This document shows, piece after piece, positions 8,680 to 16,274 of a stretch of DNA of 64,000 nucleotides (position 1 is the first letter of the stretch; each line of letters begins with the position of its first letter). The translations under genes were made by a program, and so were the position numbers. The notes beneath the pieces are model-generated. The model made no database searches, was not told the origin of the DNA, and saw only the letters and a program-made list of their open reading frames with translations. This DNA is from Planctomycetota bacterium (GTDB lineage Bacteria > Planctomycetota > Phycisphaerae > Phycisphaerales > UBA1924), in the NCBI GenBank assembly GCA_963204725.1, contig CAUJHH010000020.1, forward strand, positions 1-64,000, given 5' to 3'.

Positions 8680-9786
8680 ATGATGAAAGCGAATGTGTTT
8701 GCGTTGGTGGCGAGTGTGGCTCTGTGGAGCGCACCTGACGCGTTGGCCGGTCCGATCACGCCTCCTCCCGGGCCGGTGGCGAGCACGCCGGGGCCGGAGC
8801 CGCGGATCGCGATCAACGCGACGAACACACGGGGAGATTCGGACTCGCTGTTCAGGATCATCGCTCCCGGCTCCTACTACCTGACCGACAACATCACCGG
8901 CGTTCCGAGCAAGATGGGGATCGAGATCGCGACCCATGGCGTCACGATCGACCTCAATGGCTTCGATCTCCTGGGAGCCTTCGGCTCGCTGGACGGCATC
9001 GGGACCTCGATCGACAGTCTGCGCAACATCACAGTGGTCAATGGCTCGATCCGCAACTGGGGGGGTGATGGTCTCCGCCTGAGCACCACCTATGAATGCC
9101 GCGTGGAAGGCGTGCTCAGCTCGGGCAACGGCCGCTACGGCATTGTGATCGGCGCGGGCGGCGTGATCGCCCGCAGCGCCGGCCATAGCAACGCGAACCA
9201 CGGTATCGTGACGGGCGATGGCTGCACAATCACGGACTGCGCGGCATACTCCAACACGCTCAATGGGATCAGCGGCGGCACCGGCTGCACCATCACAGGG
9301 TGCTCGACCTACAAGAATGGCTACAACGGCATCACCACGGGATCCGACTGCCTGGTGACGGGCTGCACATCGACTTTCAACGGCCTGCGCGGAATCCTTG
9401 TCAGCATCCGCGGTGTGGTCACGGGCTGCAACGCGAGCAGCAACGGAGCCGATGGCATCCAATGCAGCTCGGGGGGCTACATCCACGCCAACAACTGCGC
9501 CGGCAACGGCAAGGTGTCCAGCGACGGCGCAGGAGTTCGCGCCACCGGCGCCGACAACCGGATCGAGGGCAACAACTGCACCGGCGCGGACCGAGGCATC
9601 ACGATCGATGTCGCCGGCAACCTCATCACCGGCAACACCTGCTCGGGCAACACCTCGAACTGGGAGATCGCGGCGAACAACAAGGTCGGGCCCATCGTCG
9701 CATCCCCGAACAGCGTCGCCATCAGCGGCGACACCGGCGGGGCGGGACTCGGCTCGACGAATCCGTGGGCGAACTTCACGTACTGA
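8680..9786 (+). CDS. secreted right-handed beta-helix protein 2 of 5
   Basis: A 368-aa paralog of the preceding protein. Signal peptide MMKANVFALVASVALWSAPDALA, then GPITPPPGPVAST, PEPRIAINATNTRGD and GSYYLTDNITG. Beta-helix coils follow with pairs such as GCTITDC, GCTITGC and DCLVTGC, giving regularly stacked cysteines. It ends GLGSTNPWANFTY. ATG 8680 (or 8683) is served by the last GGAG of the octamer array. The reading frame is open back through the array, but that part encodes only the repeat and is not considered coding. Confidence 0.87.
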   Translation: MMKANVFALVASVALWSAPDALAGPITPPPGPVASTPGPEPRIAINATNTRGDSDSLFRIIAPGSYYLTDNITGVPSKMGIEIATHGVTIDLNGFDLLGAFGSLDGIGTSIDSLRNITVVNGSIRNWGGDGLRLSTTYECRVEGVLSSGNGRYGIVIGAGGVIARSAGHSNANHGIVTGDGCTITDCAAYSNTLNGISGGTGCTITGCSTYKNGYNGITTGSDCLVTGCTSTFNGLRGILVSIRGVVTGCNASSNGADGIQCSSGGYIHANNCAGNGKVSSDGAGVRATGADNRIEGNNCTGADRGITIDVAGNLITGNTCSGNTSNWEIAANNKVGPIVASPNSVAISGDTGGAGLGSTNPWANFTY

Positions 9787-9834
9787 GTACGCACACATCC
9801 AGTACTGAGTCCATTCGAACAAGGACACTGCGTG

Positions 9835-11166
9835 ATGATGGAGCAGGGCACACACGAGGGCGTCACGGAGCTGGCATCATCTCTACCGTCGCAGCGACGC
9901 GCGCTGCTTGCGGGCGTTGCCGGATTGGCGGCGGGCGCGATGATGGCGGGCGGGCGCAGCGCGCATGCCGGGCCGATCACGCCACCTGCGGGTCCGGTCG
10001 TGGGCACGGGCAAGACGCTGACGGATGTGGAGCCCCGCATCGCGATCAACGCGGCGAACACGCGGGGGGATGCCAATAGCACCTATCGCATCACCCAGGC
10101 GGGCTCATACTACCTGACGTCGAACGTGGCGGGTGAGGTGGGAAAGCACGGCATCGAGATCGGCGCGAACAATGTGACCATCGATCTGATGGGATTCTCG
10201 ATGATCGGTGTGGCCGGCTCGCTCGCGGGCATCTCTGTGGATTCGGCGCGACGACACGTCACTGTGCGTGACGGCTTTCTGGAATCGTGGGATGGCGGGG
10301 GGATCGATCTGACAGCGGGAGGTGCCGCGGAAGGACATCGAGTCGAGCGAGTGGTCGTCCGAACAAGCGGGCCGATTGGTATCCGTGTCGGCAATGTCTC
10401 TGTCGTCGAGTCGTGCGTGGTGCTCTCGGGCTCGGGTGATGGGATCGTTGCATCGGGCAACTCGATCATCAGAGACTGCTCGGTCGAGTCGCGAGGCGGC
10501 ACGGGGATTGTGGCATCGAGCGTCTGCCGGATCTTCGGATGTAGCGCGCGGCTGAACGCCGTGAGCGGATTTGCGTTCTTCACGGCCTGTGTATTCGATG
10601 GATGCGTCGCAGAGCAGAACGTCCTGGATGGCTTTGGCGGATCGGGCGTCGGTGTGGCATGTGTCTTCAGCAACTGCACCGCGGTTGGCAACGGCGGCTC
10701 CGGATTCGCCATGCACGTGGACTGTGTCGTCAGGTCGTGCTCTGCCCGAGTGAACCTCGGGTATGGCTACACGGCTGCGCTGAACTTCCACATCTCGGAT
10801 TGCAGCGCGACGTTCAACAAACTCGACGGCATCCGCGCAGGCTCCGGACGAGCCGTGGTGCTGAACAATCACTGCGGCTCGAACGGCAATGGTGGCAGCG
10901 GCGCGGGGATCCTCGTGATGGGCACCGACAGCCGCATCGAGGGGAACAACTGCATCGGCAACACGAGGGGAATCGACGTTGATTCCGGCGGGTGCATCAT
11001 CCTCCGGAACACGTGCTCGGGCAACTCCACGAACTACGACATCGTGGCCAACAACCGGTATGGGGCGATCGTCAATATCGAAGCATCCGGCGGCGCAGCC
11101 GTCTCGGGGAGCAGCGCCGCGAGCAACCTCACGACGACCGATCCGTGGGCGAACTTCACGTACTAG
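9835..11166 (+). CDS. secreted beta-helix protein 3 of 5, with a Tat-type signal
   Basis: A 443-aa paralog of the array. Unlike its neighbours its N-terminus is long and carries SQRRALLAGVAGLAAGAMMAGG, a twin-arginine-like motif before a hydrophobic stretch, then AHAGPITPPAGPV. The shared block TLTDVEPRIAINAANTRGD and the coil repeats (CRIFGCSARLN, CVFDGCVAEQN, CVFSNCTAVGN) follow, and the end is TTTDPWANFTY. ATG 9835 is preferred; a GTG at 9832 and ATG 9838 are alternatives, with AAGGAC upstream. Tat export of only one paralog would be unusual and needs testing. Confidence 0.83.
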   Translation: MMEQGTHEGVTELASSLPSQRRALLAGVAGLAAGAMMAGGRSAHAGPITPPAGPVVGTGKTLTDVEPRIAINAANTRGDANSTYRITQAGSYYLTSNVAGEVGKHGIEIGANNVTIDLMGFSMIGVAGSLAGISVDSARRHVTVRDGFLESWDGGGIDLTAGGAAEGHRVERVVVRTSGPIGIRVGNVSVVESCVVLSGSGDGIVASGNSIIRDCSVESRGGTGIVASSVCRIFGCSARLNAVSGFAFFTACVFDGCVAEQNVLDGFGGSGVGVACVFSNCTAVGNGGSGFAMHVDCVVRSCSARVNLGYGYTAALNFHISDCSATFNKLDGIRAGSGRAVVLNNHCGSNGNGGSGAGILVMGTDSRIEGNNCIGNTRGIDVDSGGCIILRNTCSGNSTNYDIVANNRYGAIVNIEASGGAAVSGSSAASNLTTTDPWANFTY

Positions 11167-11228
11167 GAAGTCGCGACGGCAGGAGGCATTTGGCGATGGG
11201 CAATGAGTACCAGACTCGGAGTCATGTG

Positions 11229-12671
11229 ATGTTCAAGCGAACGAGCCTGTTGATTGTGTGTGGAGCTCTCTGGAGCGTCACTTCCCTGGCCGGACCCATC
11301 ACGCCTCCTCCGGGGCCGGTGGCATCGACACACAAGACGCTCACCGAGGTTGAGCCGCGGACGGCGATCAACGCGACGAACACGCCGGGTGATGCCGACT
11401 CGCTCTATAAAGTCACGGCTCCGGGGTCCTATTACCTCACCGGCAACATCACCGGCGTGGCGGGCAAGCACGGGATCGAGATTACGTCCGGCGGCGTCAC
11501 GCTCGATCTCATGGGGCTTGACCTGGTCGGCGTGCCCGGCTCCCTCGATGGCGTCTCCGCGACGGTGGGTGTGAATGGCGTGCGTGTCCATAACGGCTCC
11601 GTGCGCTCCTGGGGCGACGAGGGGCTCGACTTCTCCAACGGTGCTTCGATTGGTGTGACCGAAGTGACCGTGCTGGGTTGCGTCGGCTTTGGCATCAGCG
11701 TCGCGACGAACTCCAGCGTCACCGGCTGCCTCGTCTCCGGTAACGGCTCTGGGGGCATCGCCACCGGGACCAACTGTGTCGTGAGCGGGTGCACCGCCAA
11801 CGGCAATACCGGTGCAGGAGGCATCGTGGCGTATGTAGGGTGCCGAGTTGCCGATTGTGCGGCGTTCAGCAATAGCGGCGACGGCATCACCGCGGCCAAC
11901 GGAAGCACCATCTCGGGATGCACCTCGACCGACAACACCTCCGATGGCATCGCCGTCAACAGCGGCTGCACCATCTCGAACTGTTCGGTATCAAGCAACG
12001 ACGACCTTGGGATCAACGCGGGCGACCACTGCACGATCACGGGCTGCAACTCCAGGTCCAACGCAAAGGAAGGTATCCGAACTGGGTTGGGATCGACCAT
12101 CCACTCCTGCTCAAGCGCGGCGAACGGCGGCACCGGGCTGACCGCCGGCGACTCCAGCACCCTCTCCGGTTGCTCGGCCATCGGCAACAACACGAGCAAC
12201 GGAGTCACCGGTGCCGGCATCCTCGCGAATAGCGGCAGTTCGGTCCTCAACTGCGCGGCAGACGCCAATACCCGCACCGGCATCGTGCTCGGGGATGGCA
12301 GCACGGTCGCTAACTGCGCAGCCCGTGACAATACAGGCGACGGCATCTCGTGCGCTTCGGGTTGCCTCATCATCAGCAACACCTGCGCCAATAACGGCAA
12401 CGGCGGAGATGGGGCTGGGATCCATGCCATTTCGTCCGACAACCGGATCGAAGGGAACACCTGCCGCACTTCCGATCGCGGCATCGATGTCGACGGCACC
12501 GGCAATATCATCGTCCGCAATACGTGCTCGGGCAACGGCACAAACTGGACGTTCAATCTCGGGAACGCCTATGGGCCCATCGTCGTCACGCCCCCCGGTG
12601 CGGGCGTGAGCGGCAACAGTGCCGCCGCATCACTCGGCTCGACAGACCCCAATGCCAACTTCACGTTTTGA
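11229..12671 (+). CDS. secreted right-handed beta-helix protein 4 of 5
   Basis: The largest of the five, 480 aa, with extra coils. Signal peptide MFKRTSLLIVCGALWSVTSLA, then GPITPPPGPVAST and the shared EPRTAINATNTPGD block. At least nine coils show a C-x-I-x-x-C pattern (GCTISGC, GCTISNC, HCTITGC, CLVSGN), giving a ladder of cysteines on one face. It ends SLGSTDPNANFTF. ATG 11229 has GGAG 7 nt upstream in the context GGAGTCATGTG, strikingly like the octamer before gene 2. An alternative ATG at 11196 with AGGAGG would add 11 polar residues before the signal. Confidence 0.85.
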   Translation: MFKRTSLLIVCGALWSVTSLAGPITPPPGPVASTHKTLTEVEPRTAINATNTPGDADSLYKVTAPGSYYLTGNITGVAGKHGIEITSGGVTLDLMGLDLVGVPGSLDGVSATVGVNGVRVHNGSVRSWGDEGLDFSNGASIGVTEVTVLGCVGFGISVATNSSVTGCLVSGNGSGGIATGTNCVVSGCTANGNTGAGGIVAYVGCRVADCAAFSNSGDGITAANGSTISGCTSTDNTSDGIAVNSGCTISNCSVSSNDDLGINAGDHCTITGCNSRSNAKEGIRTGLGSTIHSCSSAANGGTGLTAGDSSTLSGCSAIGNNTSNGVTGAGILANSGSSVLNCAADANTRTGIVLGDGSTVANCAARDNTGDGISCASGCLIISNTCANNGNGGDGAGIHAISSDNRIEGNTCRTSDRGIDVDGTGNIIVRNTCSGNGTNWTFNLGNAYGPIVVTPPGAGVSGNSAAASLGSTDPNANFTF

Positions 12672-12710
12672 GCTCTCGTCCGCTGCCATCGCTTTGGAAC
12701 AGAGGTCTCC

Positions 12711-13898
12711 ATGAACAAGTCTGTTGTTGTGTGTTCGGTGCTCGCTGTCGTCGGTCTCTTGGGTGCGGGCACACTCGTCGCTGGCCCCATCACGCCTCCT
12801 CCGGGGCCGGTGGTGAGTACGGGCAAGACGCTGACGGAGGTTGAGCCCAGGATCGCGATCAACGCGACCAATACACCGGGGGACGCTTCGAGCGTCTATC
12901 TGATCACGCAGCCGGGGTCGTACTACCTGACGGGGAATGTGACGGGCGCGACGGGCAAGTCCGGGATCGCGATCGCGTCGAGCAATGTGACCATCGACCT
13001 CATGGGCTTCGCGCTGCAGGGCGTGGCGGGCTCCGGCAACGGGATTGCGGGCCAGGGGTTCAACAACGCGATCATCATCCGGAACGGCACGATCCGCGGG
13101 TGGGGAGATTCCGGCATCAATATGACCGGACTCGGGTTTGGGGACGATTCGCTGATCGAGGGCATCCTCGCGTCGGCCAACGGGGCAAGCGGCATCGTGA
13201 CGAGCAACAACGCGCTCGTGAGGGACTGTGTCGCGCTGGGGAATGCCGGCACCGGGATCTCTCTCAGCGCGAACGGCGTCGTTTCGGGCTGTACGGTGCG
13301 AGGCAACGGCGGCTCCGGGATCACGGCAGGCAACGCCGCGATCGTGTCGAGCTGCTCGGTGCGTCAGAACGCCAGTGGCGGGATCTCGGTGCAGACCGGC
13401 TCGTCTGTACTTGACTGTGTGGTGCATCTCAACGGCGGCACGGGGGTGAACGCGGGAACCGCTGCCACGGTGTCGAACTGCACGGTCACGAGCGGCACGG
13501 GGACGGGCGTCGTGGTCGGAAGCGCGAGTCTGGTTGCGGACTGCGTTGTGCAGCTGAACGGCGCACACGGGATCTCGATCCTGAACGACTGCGTGGTGCG
13601 GGGGAATCTGTGCGACTCGAACGGGGCCACGTCGGACGGCGCGGGGATCCTGATTCCGAGCCAGGACAACCGCATCGAGGGGAACAACTGCACCGACAAC
13701 GACTGGGGCATCCGGGCAACGAGCGCCGGGAACCTGTTCACGCGGAACACATGCTCCGGGAACACGACGCTCAACTGGGACATCGCCACCGGAAACATCT
13801 GTTTCGTCGTGAACGCGGCGATCTCGAGCGCGGTCGCGGGCAACTCCGGAGGCGTCGCCTCGGGCTCGTCGGACGCGAACGCGAACTTCACATACTGA
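12711..13898 (+). CDS. secreted right-handed beta-helix protein 5 of 5
   Basis: A 395-aa paralog closing the array. Signal peptide MNKSVVVCSVLAVVGLLGAG, then TLVAGPITPPPGPVVST and the shared block TLTEVEPRIAINATNTPGD, then GSYYLTGNVTG. Coil repeats such as GVVSGCTVRGNGGSGITAG follow, and the end is SGSSDANANFTY. AGAGG precedes the ATG. The spacing between genes is short (about 40-60 bp except for the octamer array), so the five may be one transcript. Confidence 0.86.
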   Translation: MNKSVVVCSVLAVVGLLGAGTLVAGPITPPPGPVVSTGKTLTEVEPRIAINATNTPGDASSVYLITQPGSYYLTGNVTGATGKSGIAIASSNVTIDLMGFALQGVAGSGNGIAGQGFNNAIIIRNGTIRGWGDSGINMTGLGFGDDSLIEGILASANGASGIVTSNNALVRDCVALGNAGTGISLSANGVVSGCTVRGNGGSGITAGNAAIVSSCSVRQNASGGISVQTGSSVLDCVVHLNGGTGVNAGTAATVSNCTVTSGTGTGVVVGSASLVADCVVQLNGAHGISILNDCVVRGNLCDSNGATSDGAGILIPSQDNRIEGNNCTDNDWGIRATSAGNLFTRNTCSGNTTLNWDIATGNICFVVNAAISSAVAGNSGGVASGSSDANANFTY

Positions 13899-13981
13899 CT
13901 CGCCTCCTCGTGCCGCAACAGATCTGGCGGCCGGCGACGAATCTGCCCCCACCCTCCCCAGCAACCCGGCTCGCGAGCCCC

Positions 13982-14085
13982 CACTGACAGACGTCTGTCA
14001 GTGAGCCGGGCCCGAGTGGGGCGGTTTGCGCGCGCAAATCCACACACACCGAACAAAGCCCTTGCATTGGGCCACCCAGGGTGGC
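13982..14085 (+). promoter_or_regulatory. regulatory signature A upstream of the terminase operon
   Basis: A perfect palindrome with core ACTGACAGACGTCTGTCAGT (13983-14002, one more matching pair outside) is followed by CCGAGTGGGGCGG (14012-14024), then the 14-bp palindrome TTTGCGCGCGCAAA (14025-14038), and finally GCCACCCAGGGTGGC (14071-14085). The first three are repeated, in the same orientation relative to transcription, before the portal gene 44 kb away. The palindrome is probably an operator for a dimeric regulator. The operon start is 154 bp further on. Confidence 0.75.
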
Positions 14086-14156
14086 AAGACTGTGGCGTCG
14101 CCCGTGTGGGGCCGGGGTTCGGCCGGAGCGGGGCGTGCTCATGGTGGAGGTCACCG

Positions 14157-14684
14157 ATGCGAGAGAGGACGATGGCAGAAGTCGGAGACGGGGTGCGCGT
14201 GGCGCGGGCCGCACGCACACTGCGCTTGAACGATGGGGCGACGCATGATCTTCGGCTGCGGATGGCGCGCGAGCGGGTGGAGTCGCTGCTTCGGCGCGCG
14301 ATCCTCCTCGCACCCGAGGATCAGTGGCTGCTCGAACAGGTTCTGGGCAGGGGTCGATCGCTGGCCTCGATCGCGCGTCTCTCCGGTGGATCACCCGAGG
14401 CGCTTCGCAAACGGACGAAACGGCTGATTGCCCGGGTCGAGTCCGCGATGTACGGGTTCGTGCTCGAGCGAGCGGAGCTGTGGGACAGCCAGATGCGGGA
14501 CGCGGCGCGGTCGTGCGTCGGACGCGGGCTCTCGATGCGTGCGACGGCTCGTGCGCTGCGGCTGCCGATGCACACGGTTCGGACACGGATGCTCGAGGTC
14601 CATGCGATGTTCGTCGCCTCCGTCGAACGGGCAACGCCTGCGCCGGTCTCGCTTCTCGCGCGGGGCATGGAGGACGCGGCATGA
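14157..14684 (+). CDS. double helix-turn-helix protein heading the terminase operon
   Basis: A 175-aa basic protein with two likely helix-turn-helix units: one near residues 55-85 (GRSLASIARLSGGSPEALRK) and one near 125-150 (GLSMRATARALRLPMHTVRT), both sigma/LuxR-like in spacing. ATG 14157 has GGAGG 6 nt upstream. It overlaps the next gene by ATGA. It could be the regulator of the operon or a small terminase subunit, which in phages is also HTH-bearing and lies upstream of the large subunit. I cannot decide between these from sequence. Confidence 0.75.
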   Translation: MRERTMAEVGDGVRVARAARTLRLNDGATHDLRLRMARERVESLLRRAILLAPEDQWLLEQVLGRGRSLASIARLSGGSPEALRKRTKRLIARVESAMYGFVLERAELWDSQMRDAARSCVGRGLSMRATARALRLPMHTVRTRMLEVHAMFVASVERATPAPVSLLARGMEDAA

Positions 14685-15370
14685 GCGCAGGCACACAGGT
14701 GATGGAAGGGCGGGTCTCGAGGCGCGTGCTGCGCGCACTGGCGGCGTTCGGCCTCTCGATCGACGACACGATCCGATCGCATTGCGCGGGGCGCGGTGAA
14801 TGGCGTAGACGTGCGGCGCGGATCGTCTCAGGCCGGGCGCGGGTCACGGCGATCGTCGGCCCGAGCGGCTCGGGCAAGAGCACGCTGCTGCACGAGGTGG
14901 AGCGGCTGGCGATGAACGGTGGGGAGCGCGTCGTGCGCGCCGGTCGGGAGCGCGCGGGACCGGAGCAGGCGATTGTGGCGATGCCCCACACCACGCTCGG
15001 CGAGGCGATCTCGCTGCTCGCGCGGGTCGGGCTCGCCGAGCCACGCCTGTTCGGACTCGGGCCCGGGGAGCTCTCGGATGGGCAGCGTGCGCGATACATG
15101 CTTGCGCTCGCGATCCGGGATGCGATGGATGCGCTCCGACGCGGCGCACCGGGCGGCACCGTGTGGTTGCTGATCGACGAGTTCGGGAGCGGGCTCGACG
15201 TGGTCACGGCGCGGGGAGTGGCGAGCGCGATGGCGCGGCTGGTGCGTCGGCACGCCGGCATCCGGCTTGTCGTGTGCGTCCACGATGATCGCGTGCTCCC
15301 CTGGCTTGAACCGGAGTCGACGATCGAACTGTCGCTCGGAGGGGCGGTGCGCGAGAGGAGGACGGCGTGA
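14681..15370 (+). CDS. ABC-type ATPase without membrane domain (COG2401-like ATPase half)
   Basis: A 229-aa protein with Walker A GPSGSGKST (about residues 61-69), a signature-like LSDGQRARYMLALAI, and Walker B VWLLIDEFGSGLD. These are the marks of an ABC ATPase, but no transporter partner is nearby. The next gene encodes a GNAT-like protein, and an ABC ATPase fused to a predicted acetyltransferase is a known but uncharacterised family (COG2401); here the halves look like separate genes. It overlaps both neighbours by a few bases, so it is translationally coupled. It lies between an HTH protein and a phage terminase. Confidence 0.8.
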   Translation: MSAGTQVMEGRVSRRVLRALAAFGLSIDDTIRSHCAGRGEWRRRAARIVSGRARVTAIVGPSGSGKSTLLHEVERLAMNGGERVVRAGRERAGPEQAIVAMPHTTLGEAISLLARVGLAEPRLFGLGPGELSDGQRARYMLALAIRDAMDALRRGAPGGTVWLLIDEFGSGLDVVTARGVASAMARLVRRHAGIRLVVCVHDDRVLPWLEPESTIELSLGGAVRERRTA

Positions 15371-16179
15371 TGCGGATGACCGACGTGTTCGCGGTGGAGC
15401 GCGGATCGTTCACGGATCTGGCGGCGCTCGCCCGCTTCCACTACGCGGGTGGGGCCCCGGGTGTGCCGGCACGGATTCTGCGCGCGATGGATCGTGTGCG
15501 AGGCGAGTTGATCGGGGTGCTGGTGGTCTCGTCTCCCCCGCTGAATGGCGCGTGGCGCGAGCGGGCCTGGCCACACCTCTTTGGTGATGCGGGAAGCGGC
15601 CGAATGAGCCGGCGGGATGCGGCGACTGCGCTGAACAGGCACGTGCGAACGATCTCGCGCGTGATCGTGGAGCCACGCCGCCGATCCATGGGGGTCGGGG
15701 CGATGCTGGTGCGGACGTATCTGGGCGACGCGCTGACGCCGCTGACGGAAGCGATCGCGGCGATGGGGCGTTACACGTCGCTCTTCGAGCGGTGCGGGAT
15801 GCGTGTGGTCGAGTGCGCCCGATCAACACGAGATTATCGTCTGATCGATGCCTTGGCGCACGAGGGGATCGCGCCGATCGACCTGGTCGATCCGGAACGG
15901 GCCGTGGAACTGATGCGCCGGGCGTTCGTGCGCGACGAGGTTGATCGATGGCTGAACGCGGCGCGGGGGACGCGCGGTCTGCTCTCGACCGCTCGCGTGG
16001 AACGGAGCGCGGTCGCGGGACGATCGATCATCGCGCGCCCGGTGGTGTACGTGCATGGAGAACCGGGGGAGGGAGCCCATGAAAGAGCGGACTCGGGGCG
16101 AGCGGGCGCGGGTGGCGATTGTCTTCTTCGTGTCGGAGGGGGAGCGGCGGCTCATCCTGCGCGTGCTCCGGCGGCTTGA
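15370..16179 (+). CDS. GNAT-like acetyltransferase domain protein (COG2401 acetyltransferase half)
   Basis: A 269-aa protein beginning MRMTDVFAVERGSFTDLAALA. The segment TISRVIVEPRRRSMGVGAMLVRTYL (about residues 95-120) has the V-x-P-x-x-R-x-x-G-(V/I)-G acetyl-CoA-binding pattern of GNAT enzymes. The first part (FHYAGGAPGVPARILRA) resembles the acetyltransferase half of COG2401. The start overlaps the stop of the ATPase gene (TGATG); a GTG at 15367 is an alternative. The last 35 or so residues are low-complexity and overlap the small gene at 16079, so the functional protein may end earlier. The substrate is unknown. Confidence 0.72.
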   Translation: MRMTDVFAVERGSFTDLAALARFHYAGGAPGVPARILRAMDRVRGELIGVLVVSSPPLNGAWRERAWPHLFGDAGSGRMSRRDAATALNRHVRTISRVIVEPRRRSMGVGAMLVRTYLGDALTPLTEAIAAMGRYTSLFERCGMRVVECARSTRDYRLIDALAHEGIAPIDLVDPERAVELMRRAFVRDEVDRWLNAARGTRGLLSTARVERSAVAGRSIIARPVVYVHGEPGEGAHERADSGRAGAGGDCLLRVGGGAAAHPARAPAA

Positions 16180-16231
16180 CCGGGATCGCAGGCGGTCGCT
16201 GCTGAGGGTGCTCGGGATCCTGCGGGCGTGA
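16079..16231 (+). CDS. 50-aa basic protein between the GNAT gene and the terminase
   Basis: Too short for most gene callers, but the ATG has a strong binding site (GGGGGAGGGAG, 16065-16075) 3 nt upstream. The product begins MKERTRGERARVAIVFFVSE and is very rich in Arg and Leu (RRLILRVLRRL), suggesting amphipathic helices. It overlaps the tail of the GNAT gene by about 100 bp in another frame and ends 43 bp before the terminase start. I recognise no family. Confidence 0.5.
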   Translation: MKERTRGERARVAIVFFVSEGERRLILRVLRRLDRDRRRSLLRVLGILRA

Positions 16232-16274
16232 CGGTTCGGGGAACGGCCTGATTGCGTGGGGCTCCCGCTCCGCG

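Noticed and set aside
12630-13964. Long minus-strand reading frame opposite the fifth beta-helix gene
   Set aside because: It is Arg/Ala/Asp-rich shadow sequence of a GC-rich gene, has no ribosome binding site or recognisable domain, and the plus strand clearly encodes a signal peptide and conserved repeats. The same holds for the long minus-strand frames at 20624-22552 and 23809-25971.
14001-14156. Longer start (GTG 14001) for the double-HTH gene
   Set aside because: It would begin inside the regulatory palindrome and lacks a ribosome binding site, while ATG 14157 has GGAGG at good distance.
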